DNA of 64,000 bases, taken from positions 124,001-188,000 of the forward strand of contig NZ_ACZV01000003.1 of the NCBI RefSeq assembly GCF_000176235.1, read 5' to 3'. Positions 54,307 to 63,634 of the stretch are shown here, one piece after another; the first letter of the stretch is position 1, and the number at the start of each line of letters is the position of its first letter. The position numbers were made by a program, and so were the translations under genes. Origin of the DNA: Vibrio orientalis CIP 102891 = ATCC 33934. Lineage in GTDB: Bacteria; Pseudomonadota; Gammaproteobacteria; Enterobacterales; Vibrionaceae. The notes under the pieces were generated by a model. That model ran no database searches, was not told the origin of the DNA, and saw only the letters and a program-made list of their open reading frames with translations.

Positions 54307-54897
54307 ATGGCCGGAACAAGAAAATCCAACCGCCGGGAAGAAATTTTGCAAGCATTAGCGGAAATGCTGGAGTCCAATGAAGGCGCTTCTCGCATCACCA
54401 CAGCAAAACTGGCGAAACAAGTTGGTGTTTCTGAAGCTGCTCTGTATCGCCATTTCCCGAGCAAAGCTCGAATGTTTGAAGGATTGATTGAGTTCATCGA
54501 AGAGTCATTAATGTCGCGCATTAACCGTATCTTAGATGAAGAAAAAGATACCCTGACACGCATTCGACTGGTACTGCAGTTGATCTTAGCTTTTGCAGAA
54601 CGTAACCCAGGTCTTAGCCGCATTCTTTCAGGCCACGCTTTGATGTTTGAAAATGAGCGTCTACGCGAGCGTATCAACCAACTGTTTGAGCGTATCGAAA
54701 CCTCTATTCGTCAAATTTTACGTGAACGCAAGTTACGTGAAGGTAAATCTTTCCCTGTTGATGAAAAAATCTTGGCGGCACAGCTACTGGGGCAAGTTGA
54801 AGGCAGCCTTAACCGCTTTGTACGTTCTGATTTTAAATACCAGCCTACTGCTAACTTCGAAGAGTACTGGGCTCTGCTAAGTGCACAGATTAAGTAA
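54307..54897 (+). CDS. slmA: Nucleoid occlusion factor (TetR family)
   Basis: SlmA binds specific chromosomal sites and blocks FtsZ assembly over the nucleoid. The 196-residue TetR-family protein has an N-terminal HTH (about 12-60: [49 protein letters not shown]) and the dimer domain typical of the family. The ATG at 54307 is preceded by AGAAGGAAAAG; an in-frame start eight codons earlier is not conserved. It lies between coaBC and lpxL, as in V. cholerae. Confidence 0.95.
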   Translation: MAGTRKSNRREEILQALAEMLESNEGASRITTAKLAKQVGVSEAALYRHFPSKARMFEGLIEFIEESLMSRINRILDEEKDTLTRIRLVLQLILAFAERNPGLSRILSGHALMFENERLRERINQLFERIETSIRQILRERKLREGKSFPVDEKILAAQLLGQVEGSLNRFVRSDFKYQPTANFEEYWALLSAQIK

Positions 54898-54902
54898 TCG
54901 CT

Positions 54903-55856
54903 ATGAAAAAAAAATCGACCGTTGAGAAACCTAAGTTCACGCTAACTCTCCTCCACCCTAAGTATTGGGGTGTATGGTTTGGTTTCGGCTTACTAGCCCT
55001 TATCGTTAACCTGCTACCTTATGCGGTGCTTTATCGTATCGGGCGTGGCATTGGCAAGCTAGGCATGAAAGCGGGCAAATCGCGTGTCAAAGTGGCTCGT
55101 CGTAACCTCGAGCTAGCATTTCCAGATATGGAGCACGCTGAACGCGAGAAAATGGTCGAAGAAAACTTCAAAAATACCGGTATGGCGTTAATCGAAACAG
55201 GTATTACTTGGTTTTGGCCAACATGGCGCTTTAAACGTATTCTCGTTGCTAAAGATGTTGAAGAACTCAAGCGTTTAGATAGTGAGGGTAAAGGGGTATT
55301 ACTCTGCTGTGTCCATGCGTTAAACCTTGAAATTACCGCCCGTGCTTTTGGCGCCTTAGGCTTGCAGGGTTATGGTGTTTATCGCCCTCACAGCAACCCA
55401 GCTTACGAATTTATCCAATACCGTGGACGCTCACAAAATGGCAATCAACTTGTCTATCGCCGTGATATTAAGCAGATGATCCGCGTGATGCGTGATGGTG
55501 AGCGCTTGTTCTACCTTCCTGATCATGACTACGGCAGAAATAAGTCGGTTTTCGTACCCTTCTTCGCTATAGAGGATGCTTGTACCACCACAGGGACCAG
55601 CATTCTTGCCTATACCAGCAAGTGCGCCATTGTCCCAGGCTCTGGGTTTAGAAATGCTCAGGGTAGATACGAAATCATTGCTGATAAGTCGATTGAGGCT
55701 GATTATCCGCAGAAAGATGAAAAAGCGGCAGCGGCTTATATGAACAAGTATGTTGAAGAGTTGATTCTTCGAGCTCCCGAGCAGTGGATGTGGCTACATA
55801 AGCGCTATAAGACCATGGAAGATGAAAGTGTCGAGAGAGGGATTCGATACAAGTAG
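54903..55856 (+). CDS. lpxL: Lipid A lauroyl/myristoyl acyltransferase (LpxL)
   Basis: The 317-residue enzyme adds a secondary acyl chain to Kdo-lipid IVA from acyl-ACP. It has one N-terminal helix (about 20-45) and the catalytic HALNLE motif (H-x4-E), the LpxL-type variant, as well as YGVYRPHSNPAYEF and LPDHDYGRNKSVFVPFF. It starts five bases after slmA and ends at a strong terminator. In V. cholerae the homologue at this position is LpxL, while a second enzyme elsewhere is LpxN. The H-x4-D enzyme at 37325 is the second one here. Confidence 0.93.
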   Translation: MKKKSTVEKPKFTLTLLHPKYWGVWFGFGLLALIVNLLPYAVLYRIGRGIGKLGMKAGKSRVKVARRNLELAFPDMEHAEREKMVEENFKNTGMALIETGITWFWPTWRFKRILVAKDVEELKRLDSEGKGVLLCCVHALNLEITARAFGALGLQGYGVYRPHSNPAYEFIQYRGRSQNGNQLVYRRDIKQMIRVMRDGERLFYLPDHDYGRNKSVFVPFFAIEDACTTTGTSILAYTSKCAIVPGSGFRNAQGRYEIIADKSIEADYPQKDEKAAAAYMNKYVEELILRAPEQWMWLHKRYKTMEDESVERGIRYK

Positions 55857-55872
55857 TCTCGATTAAAAAAAC

Positions 55873-55905
55873 AAAGGGGCTGATGTTTACGCATCAGCCC
55901 CTTTT
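55873..55905 (+). terminator. Terminator after lpxL
   Basis: AAAGGGGCTGATG pairs with CATCAGCCCCTTT (13 bp, 6-base loop) and is followed by a short T run. It is one of the strongest hairpins in the window. Confidence 0.88.
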
Positions 55906-55923
55906 CGATTCAATCGCTAACAG

Positions 55924-56028
55924 TGTCATTCCCGAAAGGGAGGCTCGACCGAGTTGGGAATCTTTTCAAGCGAGTAGCAAATTTCGAGAGATTCCCTACT
56001 CGATCCTTCGTCACTCTATGGAATGACA
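55924..56028. repeat. Palindromic interspersed repeat, copy B
   Basis: The element begins TGTCATTCC and ends GGAATGACA (perfect 9-bp terminal inverted repeat). Inner segments GACCGAGTTGGGAATC and GATTCCCTACTCGATCC are also complementary, so the whole 105 bases fold into one long hairpin. It lies between lpxL and pyrE, and may also act as a transcription end for the leftward pyrE. Copy A is at 51173-51276. Confidence 0.8.
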
Positions 56029-56040
56029 GGGGCTTATCTC

Positions 56041-56682
56041 TTAGATGCCGTACTCAGCGCGGTACGCTTTCACTGCTTCTAGATGTTCAGGCGCTGTGCC
56101 TTTCTCTTCTAGGAAAGTCACTAGGTCAGTCAGGCTAACAATTGAGATGATTGCGCAGCCAAAGTCACGCTCAACTTCTTGGATAGCTGACAACTCACCT
56201 TTACCTTTCTCTTGGCGGTCAATCGCAACCAACACACCTGCTAGGTCAGCGCCGTTTGCTTGGATGATTTCCATTGACTCACGGATTGCTGTGCCTGCAG
56301 TAATTACATCATCCACCAGCATAATACGACCTTCCAGTGCGCTACCGACTAGGTTGCCACCTTCACCGTGATCTTTTGCTTCTTTACGGTTGAAACAGTA
56401 AGGCGTATCCACATCGTGGTGATCCGCTAGTGCAACAGCTGTTGTCGTCGCAATTGGAATACCTTTGTACGCAGGGCCAAATAGCACATCGAATTCAATG
56501 TCAGAATCTGCTAGCGCTGCTGCGTAGAAACGACCTAGACGCGCTAAGTCACGACCAGTATTGAAAAGACCAGCGTTAAAGAAGTACGGACTCTTACGGC
56601 CAGACTTTAAAGTAAACTCGCCAAATTTTAGGACTTCTTTCTCTAGTGCAAACTCAATAAATTCACGCTGGTATGCTTTCAT
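56041..56682 (-). CDS. pyrE: Orotate phosphoribosyltransferase
   Basis: PyrE joins orotate and PRPP to form OMP in pyrimidine synthesis. The 213 residues have [36 protein letters not shown] and the PRPP loop [14 protein letters not shown]. It lies downstream of rph with an attenuator hairpin between them (56763-56792), as in E. coli, so expression should respond to UTP levels. Confidence 0.97.
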   Translation of the reverse strand: MKAYQREFIEFALEKEVLKFGEFTLKSGRKSPYFFNAGLFNTGRDLARLGRFYAAALADSDIEFDVLFGPAYKGIPIATTTAVALADHHDVDTPYCFNRKEAKDHGEGGNLVGSALEGRIMLVDDVITAGTAIRESMEIIQANGADLAGVLVAIDRQEKGKGELSAIQEVERDFGCAIISIVSLTDLVTFLEEKGTAPEHLEAVKAYRAEYGI

Positions 56683-56762
56683 TACTTTCTCTCTAAATAA
56701 AAGGTCTAGTTTTCTAGACGGTTTATAAACAGTTCAAAACTTAGCCTTGGCCAAATTTTGAT

Positions 56763-56792
56763 AAAAAAATAGCTTCCTAAAAAGGAAGCTAT
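56763..56792 (-). terminator. rph-pyrE attenuator
   Basis: Read leftward, a 10-bp stem (ATAGCTTCCT and AGGAAGCTAT, four-base loop) is followed by TTTTTTTAT. It begins six bases after the rph stop and about 80 bases before the pyrE start, so ribosomes finishing rph would prevent it forming. In E. coli a UTP-sensitive attenuator at the same place controls pyrE. Confidence 0.85.
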
Positions 56793-56797
56793 CTAAA

Positions 56798-57514
56798 TCA
56801 ATTTTCTAACGCCGCCTTCTGCGCCGCTACGATCTCGGTAATACCTTTGGTCGCCGACTCGAGCAACTTCATCAGCTCAGCGTGGGTGAACGGTTCGCCC
56901 TCTGCCGTGCCTTGAACTTCGATCATACGCCCGTCTTCGGTCATCACTACGTTCATATCGGTATCAGCGGCTGAATCTTCTGTGTACTCAAGGTCACACA
57001 GGATGTCTTCACCTAGAATACCCACAGAAACGGCTGCTACATGGCCTTTCATTGGGTTAGCTTTTAACTTGCCCTTTTCTACTAGGTGTTGGAATGCATC
57101 TGCCATCGCAACGCTTGCACCCGAGATAGACGCAGTACGTGTACCGCCATCCGCTTGGATTACATCACAGTCTACTGTCACCATGATTTCGCCCATTGCT
57201 TCTAGGTCAACTACTGCGCGTAAGCTGCGAGCAATCAGACGTTGGATTTCCATCGTACGACCACCTTGCTTACCACTTGCCGCTTCACGACGCATACGCG
57301 AGTGCGTTGAACGTGGCAGCATGCCGTATTCAGCCGTTACCCAGCCCTTGCCCTGACCTTTTAGCCAGCGTGGAACGTTCTCTTCAACGGTCGCATTACA
57401 AAGTACTTTTGTATTGCCGAATTCAACCAATACAGAACCTTCTGCATAAGCTGTGTAGTTACGAGTAATTTTGATTGGGCGAACTTGGTCCGCCTTGCGA
57501 TCGTTTGGACGCAT
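56798..57514 (-). CDS. rph: Ribonuclease PH
   Basis: RNase PH trims the 3' ends of tRNA precursors by phosphorolysis. The 238 residues start [16 protein letters not shown] and have [71 protein letters not shown], and the C-terminal [22 protein letters not shown] use the second of two nearby ATGs (57514), with AAGGTAG about nine bases upstream. Translation of this gene sets the pyrE attenuator downstream. Confidence 0.96.
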   Translation of the reverse strand: MRPNDRKADQVRPIKITRNYTAYAEGSVLVEFGNTKVLCNATVEENVPRWLKGQGKGWVTAEYGMLPRSTHSRMRREAASGKQGGRTMEIQRLIARSLRAVVDLEAMGEIMVTVDCDVIQADGGTRTASISGASVAMADAFQHLVEKGKLKANPMKGHVAAVSVGILGEDILCDLEYTEDSAADTDMNVVMTEDGRMIEVQGTAEGEPFTHAELMKLLESATKGITEIVAAQKAALEN

Positions 57515-57561
57515 GGGCATCTACCTTATATGAAGGGGGAGACGTTTTTGGTTGGAGCAGG

Positions 57562-57567
57562 ATTATA
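57562..57567 (-). promoter_or_regulatory. Candidate -10 box for rph-pyrE
   Basis: On the minus strand a perfect TATAAT (plus 57562-57567) lies about 48 bases before the rph start. A clear -35 was not found at 16-18 bases, so the promoter assignment is provisional. Confidence 0.35.
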
Positions 57568-57656
57568 GCGAAGTTTGCTCTACAAAGCTATCCATCCGAG
57601 ATTTGTGCTACTATTGCCTCGCGTTATTTTCAAAGATGATTAAACAGGAAAATTCG

Positions 57657-58523
57657 ATGATCTACAGTATGACAGCCTACGCACGTAAAGAAGTGAAAGG
57701 CGATTGGGGCACAGCAGTATGGGAAATTCGTAGTGTTAACCAACGCTACCTTGAAACCTACTTCCGCCTACCAGAACAGTTCCGTGGCCTAGAGCCAGTA
57801 CTGCGTGAGCGTTTCCGTAAACGCCTAGCGCGCGGTAAAGTTGAATGTGCACTGCGTTTTGAAGCTAACCCAGCCGCAAAAGGCGAGCTAAGCATCAATG
57901 AAAGCCTAGCACAGCAAGTGATCAACGCAGCAAACCAAGTGATGCAGATGACTGGCGAAGAGAGCCGCCTAAACCCATTCCAAGTAATGAACTGGCCGGG
58001 TGTAATGGAAACGTCTGAGCAAGATATGGATGCGGTAAACAAAGACTTGCTAGGTGCATTTGATGAAGCAGTAAGCGAGTTTATTGAAGCGCGTGGCCGT
58101 GAAGGTGAAAACATGAAAGCATTGATCGCTCAGCGCTTAGATGCAATCACCGAAGAAGTGGTTAAAGTGCGTGCTCGTATGCCTGAAATTTTAGAATGGC
58201 AACGTGAGCGTCTGTTCTCGAAGTTTGAAGATGCAAAAGTTGAGCTTGATTCATCACGCGTAGAACAAGAGCTAATCTTACTAGCGCAAAAATCTGACGT
58301 GGCAGAAGAGCTCGACCGCTTAGACTCTCACGTAAAAGAAGCAACCAACATCCTGAAGAAGGGTGGCGCTTGTGGCCGTCGTCTCGACTTTATGATGCAA
58401 GAGTTTAACCGTGAGTCGAACACACTAGCGTCTAAGTCTATCAGCACAGATATCACAGCATCTGGTGTTGAGCTTAAAGTACTTATCGAGCAAATGCGTG
58501 AGCAAATTCAGAACATTGAATAA
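57657..58523 (+). CDS. yicC: YicC/YloC family endoribonuclease
   Basis: The 288-residue protein starts MIYSMTAYARKEVKGDWG and has the family's SVNQRYLETYFRLPEQFRGLE, RFRKRLARGKVECALR and the C-terminal KKGGACGRRLDFMMQEFNRESNTLASKS. YicC proteins have been described as RNA endonucleases that affect small-RNA turnover. The ATG at 57657 is preceded by ACAGGAAAA and matches E. coli's start; an in-frame ATG 35 codons earlier does not. It is divergent from rph and followed by a strong terminator. Confidence 0.94.
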   Translation: MIYSMTAYARKEVKGDWGTAVWEIRSVNQRYLETYFRLPEQFRGLEPVLRERFRKRLARGKVECALRFEANPAAKGELSINESLAQQVINAANQVMQMTGEESRLNPFQVMNWPGVMETSEQDMDAVNKDLLGAFDEAVSEFIEARGREGENMKALIAQRLDAITEEVVKVRARMPEILEWQRERLFSKFEDAKVELDSSRVEQELILLAQKSDVAEELDRLDSHVKEATNILKKGGACGRRLDFMMQEFNRESNTLASKSISTDITASGVELKVLIEQMREQIQNIE

Positions 58524-58540
58524 TCGATTCAATTGAAATA

Positions 58541-58570
58541 AAAGCCCCGCGATAAGTGTGGGGCTTTTTT
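58541..58570 (+). terminator. Terminator after yicC
   Basis: AAAGCCCCGC pairs with GTGGGGCTTT (one G-T pair, seven-base loop) and is followed by TTTTTT. It could also end the convergent DMT gene. Confidence 0.86.
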
Positions 58571-58585
58571 ATATCTACAGCCTAA

Positions 58586-59539
58586 CTAGGCACTAAGTCG
58601 TTTCGCACATTGAGCGCAAAGCACCGGCTGTTGTTTTGCACGCCTAAAACCAAGTTTGCGCCAGAAAGACGGTTCCGCTTTGGTCACCAAAATACCGAGC
58701 AGCAGTGGCACCATTAAAAACAGCGATGTCATCGAAAAACTATTTCCCGCCACCCAACTCGACAAACTTAAAGCAATAAGTGGGAAAAAGAGAAAACAGA
58801 TAGAAGCAGTAAACGGCGTCGATACCTGACCGAGCTTAAAGTAGGCTACTATACCGCCGACACTTGCGAAAACACCTAAATAGGCCACTGCCACCATTGA
58901 GTCTACTGAAAATGCCGCAATCAGTGGTTGCTCTAACCAGAAGGAAACCAGCAACAAGCACACCGAGGCAATCAAACTTGGAATGGCGTTGTAGGTCAGA
59001 ACTGGAGTGCTACGGCAGTACTTTTCCACAAACACATACATCACCGAATGAATGGCGACGGCGCCACCAAGAGCCAGCGAACCAAGCAAATAGTCTTCGC
59101 CACCTAATGTCATTTCTGTCGCTAAGATCAGTGCTAAGCTCAACACCGCAACGAGCAGACCTGCTATTTGTAACTTACTCAAACGTAAGCCCAAAAACAG
59201 ACTTGATGTCACCATCACAGCAATCGGCATATTGGCAAAAATAATAGAAGCCAAGCCTGATGAGATGTACTGCTCACCAAAAATCATCAAAGTAAATGGA
59301 ATCGCAAAATAGAAGATAGCGACGACAAACATCCAAAATTGCTTTCCCTTCGGGAACAACAACGGTTGTTTCAGCTTTACCGCTAGTAACACCAACAGCG
59401 GCGAAGCGATCAAGAATCGCAGACCCGTAGCAAAAATCGGTGGGACAGTCGCTACCGCAACCTCCATGGCTAACCAAGTCGTCCCCCAAATAAGGCATAC
59501 CGAGACAAACAAAAACGTCGTTAGATATTTATGCGGCAT
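58586..59539 (-). CDS. DMT superfamily (EamA) transporter
   Basis: The 317-residue protein has ten membrane helices in two EamA repeats, with the start VCLIWGTTWLAMEVA typical of drug/metabolite transporters. The C-terminal tail has CAQCAKRLSA, a CxxC pair not typical of the family. It is an inner-membrane exporter of unknown substrate. A strong AAGGAGG ribosome-binding site lies upstream, and a possible 35-codon leader reading frame overlaps its start (59529-59636). The cysteine-rich secreted protein gene upstream may share its transcript. Confidence 0.85.
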   Translation of the reverse strand: MPHKYLTTFLFVSVCLIWGTTWLAMEVAVATVPPIFATGLRFLIASPLLVLLAVKLKQPLLFPKGKQFWMFVVAIFYFAIPFTLMIFGEQYISSGLASIIFANMPIAVMVTSSLFLGLRLSKLQIAGLLVAVLSLALILATEMTLGGEDYLLGSLALGGAVAIHSVMYVFVEKYCRSTPVLTYNAIPSLIASVCLLLVSFWLEQPLIAAFSVDSMVAVAYLGVFASVGGIVAYFKLGQVSTPFTASICFLFFPLIALSLSSWVAGNSFSMTSLFLMVPLLLGILVTKAEPSFWRKLGFRRAKQQPVLCAQCAKRLSA

Positions 59540-59636
59540 AACGACCTCCTTGAATCAAAGAGAACGTAATTAATGTCGGCAGGCAAACAGCAGAAGCAGC
59601 ACAGACACTCGTGCCATAAATCATTTCAAATTTCAT
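59529..59636 (-). CDS. Possible 35-residue leader peptide overlapping the DMT transporter start
   Basis: A short reading frame starts MKFEMIYGTS, is largely hydrophobic with three helix-like residues in a row, and ends GGRYAA. Its last 11 bases overlap the transporter's start, and the transporter's AAGGAGG site lies inside it. This is the layout of a translationally coupled upstream peptide. No strong ribosome-binding site precedes it, so expression is uncertain. Confidence 0.3.
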   Translation of the reverse strand: MKFEMIYGTSVCAASAVCLPTLITFSLIQGGRYAA

Positions 59637-59750
59637 ATTCTTATTCCCATCACAGGGTGGTGCAAATAAGCCAAGCTACTTACACCGATATCAAAGGAAC
59701 ACAAGCAAGTTGTGTGAATAGTGGTGCGATAAATCGCAGTGAAATAAGAA

Positions 59751-60125
59751 TTAGGCTATTGGAGGTCGATATAGAGATTGGATCTCTACACTGGTGTAAC
59801 TAATAGGTGCACTTACTGCAAGCGCATAACGGAAAGGGGAACTATAGGAACGAACATTCGTCTCAACGAGTGCAATGTTTGAGACGTTTATATGAGAACA
59901 GCACTGTTTCTCGAAACAGGTACCGCCGGGTTCGCAACAACCAACCTCAGTTGTTGCGTCTACTGGTTCAAAACCACATCCACCAAACTCTATCTTTTGC
60001 ACGACAGAGTTTGAGTTAGCAACATGATGAGAAGAAACTTCCGCTTGTGCTGCACTACTAAGCAGCACAATGGATAGCAATGCACTTAGCACAAAACAAA
60101 TTGTGGATGTATAGCGAAGCAGCAT
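59751..60125 (-). CDS. Secreted cysteine-rich protein of unknown function
   Basis: The 124-residue protein has a signal peptide (about 1-28, with an LLSSAAQA-like cleavage site) and a cysteine-rich middle: FGGCGFE, VGCCEPGGTCFEKQCCSHINV, seven cysteines in about 32 residues. Its C terminus ends SLYRPPIA, a tail I associate with small metal-related periplasmic proteins, but this is a weak link. The ATG at 60125 is chosen over a preceding GTG. It lies between psiE and the DMT transporter. A role in metal binding or oxidative folding is possible, not shown. Confidence 0.5.
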   Translation of the reverse strand: MLLRYTSTICFVLSALLSIVLLSSAAQAEVSSHHVANSNSVVQKIEFGGCGFEPVDATTEVGCCEPGGTCFEKQCCSHINVSNIALVETNVRSYSSPFRYALAVSAPISYTSVEIQSLYRPPIA

Positions 60126-60239
60126 CACACACTCTCATCACAAAGGGGGTGATGAAAAGATAATCGGCTATTCAGAAAATAACAATATGATTTGATAAGA
60201 CTTTACACTTCTTTACCTCATACTGCCCCACAGATAACC

Positions 60240-60665
60240 TTACTCATCTTTCTCGGCGGTATTGTTATCAATATACGGCCAATAATGGTGCCCTACTCGA
60301 ATCACCATTGTCGCTACCGCCAAAATTAGCGCCGCTACCGAAAGCCAAACTACCAATACCGCATCCAACTCTTTCATACCTAAGGTGATGTATCGAGCGA
60401 TCGCCATCATGGCAATGTAGATTGGGTAGCGCACTGGGATCTTACCGTTCATCACAAACTGCTTAACCATCGCCAGCACTTCGAGATAGATGAACATCAA
60501 CAGAATATCGGTCAGCAGCACGCGTTTCTCAGTAAACACATGAACAAACTCTTCGACCATCGCAAACAGCGTCGCAAGCGTGATCGCCACTAGCAGCACA
60601 GCCTCTAGCGAATGGAAGATTTTAAGAAATGGTTTACTGAAAGATTTAGGAAGATTGGAAGGCAT
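60240..60665 (-). CDS. psiE: Phosphate-starvation-inducible protein PsiE
   Basis: The 141-residue inner-membrane protein has four helices and family features such as LLTDILLMFIYLEVLAM and RYPIYIAMMAIARYITLG. In E. coli psiE is induced by phosphate starvation and is under PhoB and CRP control, but its function is unknown. No clear Pho box was located here. It stands alone between the purine permease and the secreted protein. Confidence 0.9.
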   Translation of the reverse strand: MPSNLPKSFSKPFLKIFHSLEAVLLVAITLATLFAMVEEFVHVFTEKRVLLTDILLMFIYLEVLAMVKQFVMNGKIPVRYPIYIAMMAIARYITLGMKELDAVLVVWLSVAALILAVATMVIRVGHHYWPYIDNNTAEKDE

Positions 60666-60778
60666 AATCCCTATCCGTGATAAAAACTAATAGGCATCCA
60701 GTTTACCACGAGATGTATGACAAAGAAGCGAGCGGTCATCATTCTTTAGTCGATAACCGCTCCCTATGATGTAACTTT

Positions 60779-62149
60779 CTATAGCAGTAACAAGTAAGCT
60801 AAGAATACTGCAGACAGCGCGTAGATAATTGGGTGAACCTCTTTACCTTTACCTGCCACAACCATGCTGAATGCGTAACTGATAAAGCCCATCGCCATAC
60901 CGTTAGCTGGAGAGAAGCTCAGTACGGTAAACATGATGGTAAAGAACGCCGCAATACGAGACTCTTTCTTATCCCAGTTAATCTGACCTAGGCGACCTAT
61001 CATGTAGATACCCACTACGACCATCGCTGGAGCAACCATCGCCGCAGAGAAGATAGAAAATAGTGGATATAAGAGTAGCGATACGAGGAACAGGCCCGAC
61101 ACTACAACCGCCGCAAGACCTGTCTTTGCACCTTGTGAAGAGGCAATGCCCGACTCTGAGAATGCAGTGATTGACGTGGTACCTAGCACTGAACCAATCA
61201 CGGTACCGCCCGCATCAGCGACTAGCGCAGAGCGCGCATTTGGTACCTTACCGTCTTTATCGATAATCCCCGCATCACGGCCAACACCGACAATGGTGCT
61301 CATGCCATCAAAGAAATCGACAATCAGGAAAATCACCACCACAAACAGCAAATCAAACATCTTATCTGCGGTTAAGCTTGAGAAGTCAAAAATCGCACCG
61401 AACGTACTTGCCATGCTTGGCGGCGCCGTCACGATTTGCTCAGGAATTGGCGCATTGGATGTACCCATCACTAGATCAGCAATCAATGTCAGGCCAATTG
61501 CACTGACAAATGAGATAAACGTCGCCAGCTTAATGTCACGTACCATACAGCCTAATGCAATGAAGATACTGATGTAAGCAATAATCACTTGTGGATCGGT
61601 AATGTTACCCATACCGACAAGAACAAACTTATTCTCAACAATGATGCCGGCGTTCTTGAGGCCTAAAAAGGCAATGAATAGGCCAAGCGAGACAGTAATC
61701 GCATTCTTTAAGTCTTCAGGAATTGATTCAATCAGCGACTTACGGATATTGGTTAACGAGAGCAGTAAGTACAAAACACCGGACAAGAAGATACCAAACA
61801 GCGCTTCATTCCAGAGCAAAGCCACTGAACCGCTTAGTAGCATGCCTTTAAAAAAGCCATTCATGCTCATCCCAGGCGCTAGCATCACTGGGTAGTTACC
61901 CCAAACACCCATAATAAAGGTCGCAATTGCTGCTGATAAAGCTGTCGCAGTAAACACCGCGCCTTTATCCATTCCAGGGATACCACCCAAGATTGCTGGG
62001 TTAACCGCCAGAATATAGCTCATCGCTAAAAAGGTAATAAAGCCAGCGTATAGCTCAGTACCTAGGGTTGTTTTGCGTTCAGTAATTTTAAATACAGAAT
62101 CTAAAAGACCTGCTTGATTTTGCGCTTTTAGCGTTGAATCGAGACTCAC
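60779..62149 (-). CDS. NCS2 family purine permease (AzgA/AdeP/GhxP-type)
   Basis: The 456-residue protein has about 14 membrane helices and the AzgA-like features FLAMSYILAVNPAIL, GMSMNGFF (an NCS2 substrate-site helix), DFFDGMSTIVGVG, and GSVLGTTSITAFSESG. E. coli relatives carry adenine (AdeP, PurP) or guanine-hypoxanthine (GhxP, GhxQ) by proton symport; the exact substrate is not readable. A possible PurR box lies upstream (62297-62312), which fits PurR control of such permeases. Confidence 0.9.
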   Translation of the reverse strand: MSLDSTLKAQNQAGLLDSVFKITERKTTLGTELYAGFITFLAMSYILAVNPAILGGIPGMDKGAVFTATALSAAIATFIMGVWGNYPVMLAPGMSMNGFFKGMLLSGSVALLWNEALFGIFLSGVLYLLLSLTNIRKSLIESIPEDLKNAITVSLGLFIAFLGLKNAGIIVENKFVLVGMGNITDPQVIIAYISIFIALGCMVRDIKLATFISFVSAIGLTLIADLVMGTSNAPIPEQIVTAPPSMASTFGAIFDFSSLTADKMFDLLFVVVIFLIVDFFDGMSTIVGVGRDAGIIDKDGKVPNARSALVADAGGTVIGSVLGTTSITAFSESGIASSQGAKTGLAAVVVSGLFLVSLLLYPLFSIFSAAMVAPAMVVVGIYMIGRLGQINWDKKESRIAAFFTIMFTVLSFSPANGMAMGFISYAFSMVVAGKGKEVHPIIYALSAVFLAYLLLL

Positions 62150-63226
<1,077 letters not shown>

Positions 63227-63250
63227 ATTAGTCGAATGGCAAACAGATCC

Positions 63251-63280
63251 TAGACACTAGGAACTGTCAGCCTGTATAAT
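63251..63280 (+). promoter_or_regulatory. rpoZ promoter
   Basis: TAGACA (63251-63256) and perfect TATAAT (63275-63280) are 18 bases apart, about 43 bases before rpoZ. It gives rpoZ-spoT a promoter of their own besides read-through from gmk. Confidence 0.62.
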
Positions 63281-63322
63281 TTCTCGTCATTCAAAATTTT
63301 AGTTAACTAATTTGGAGTTCTC

Positions 63323-63595
63323 ATGGCACGCGTAACTGTTCAAGACGCTGTTGAAAAAGTAGGCAACCGTTTCGACCTAGTTCTAATTGCGGCACGCCGC
63401 GCTCGTCAAATGCAAACTGGTGGCAAAGATTCACTAGTGCCAGAAGAGAATGATAAGCAAACGGTTATCGCTCTACGCGAGATCGAAGAAGGTCTTATCA
63501 CTAAAGAGATCCTTGATGCACGTGAGCGTCAAGAACAGCAAGAGCAAGAAGCCGCTGAACTAGCAGCTGTAAGCAGCATCGCTCACAGCCGTTAA
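63323..63595 (+). CDS. rpoZ: RNA polymerase omega subunit
   Basis: Omega aids beta' folding and the binding of ppGpp to RNA polymerase. The 90 residues start [20 protein letters not shown] and have the [11 protein letters not shown] helix, [14 protein letters not shown] and an acidic Gln/Glu-rich tail, all conserved. TTTGGAG precedes the ATG. spoT follows after about 40 bases. Confidence 0.97.
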   Translation: MARVTVQDAVEKVGNRFDLVLIAARRARQMQTGGKDSLVPEENDKQTVIALREIEEGLITKEILDARERQEQQEQEAAELAAVSSIAHSR

Positions 63596-63634
63596 TTAGC
63601 CCTCTCTTTTACAACTATCTTCCGGGCCTAAAGT

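Noticed and set aside
61146..61577. 143-codon plus-strand frame inside the purine permease
   Set aside because: Antisense to a well-conserved membrane protein; composition typical of a shadow frame.
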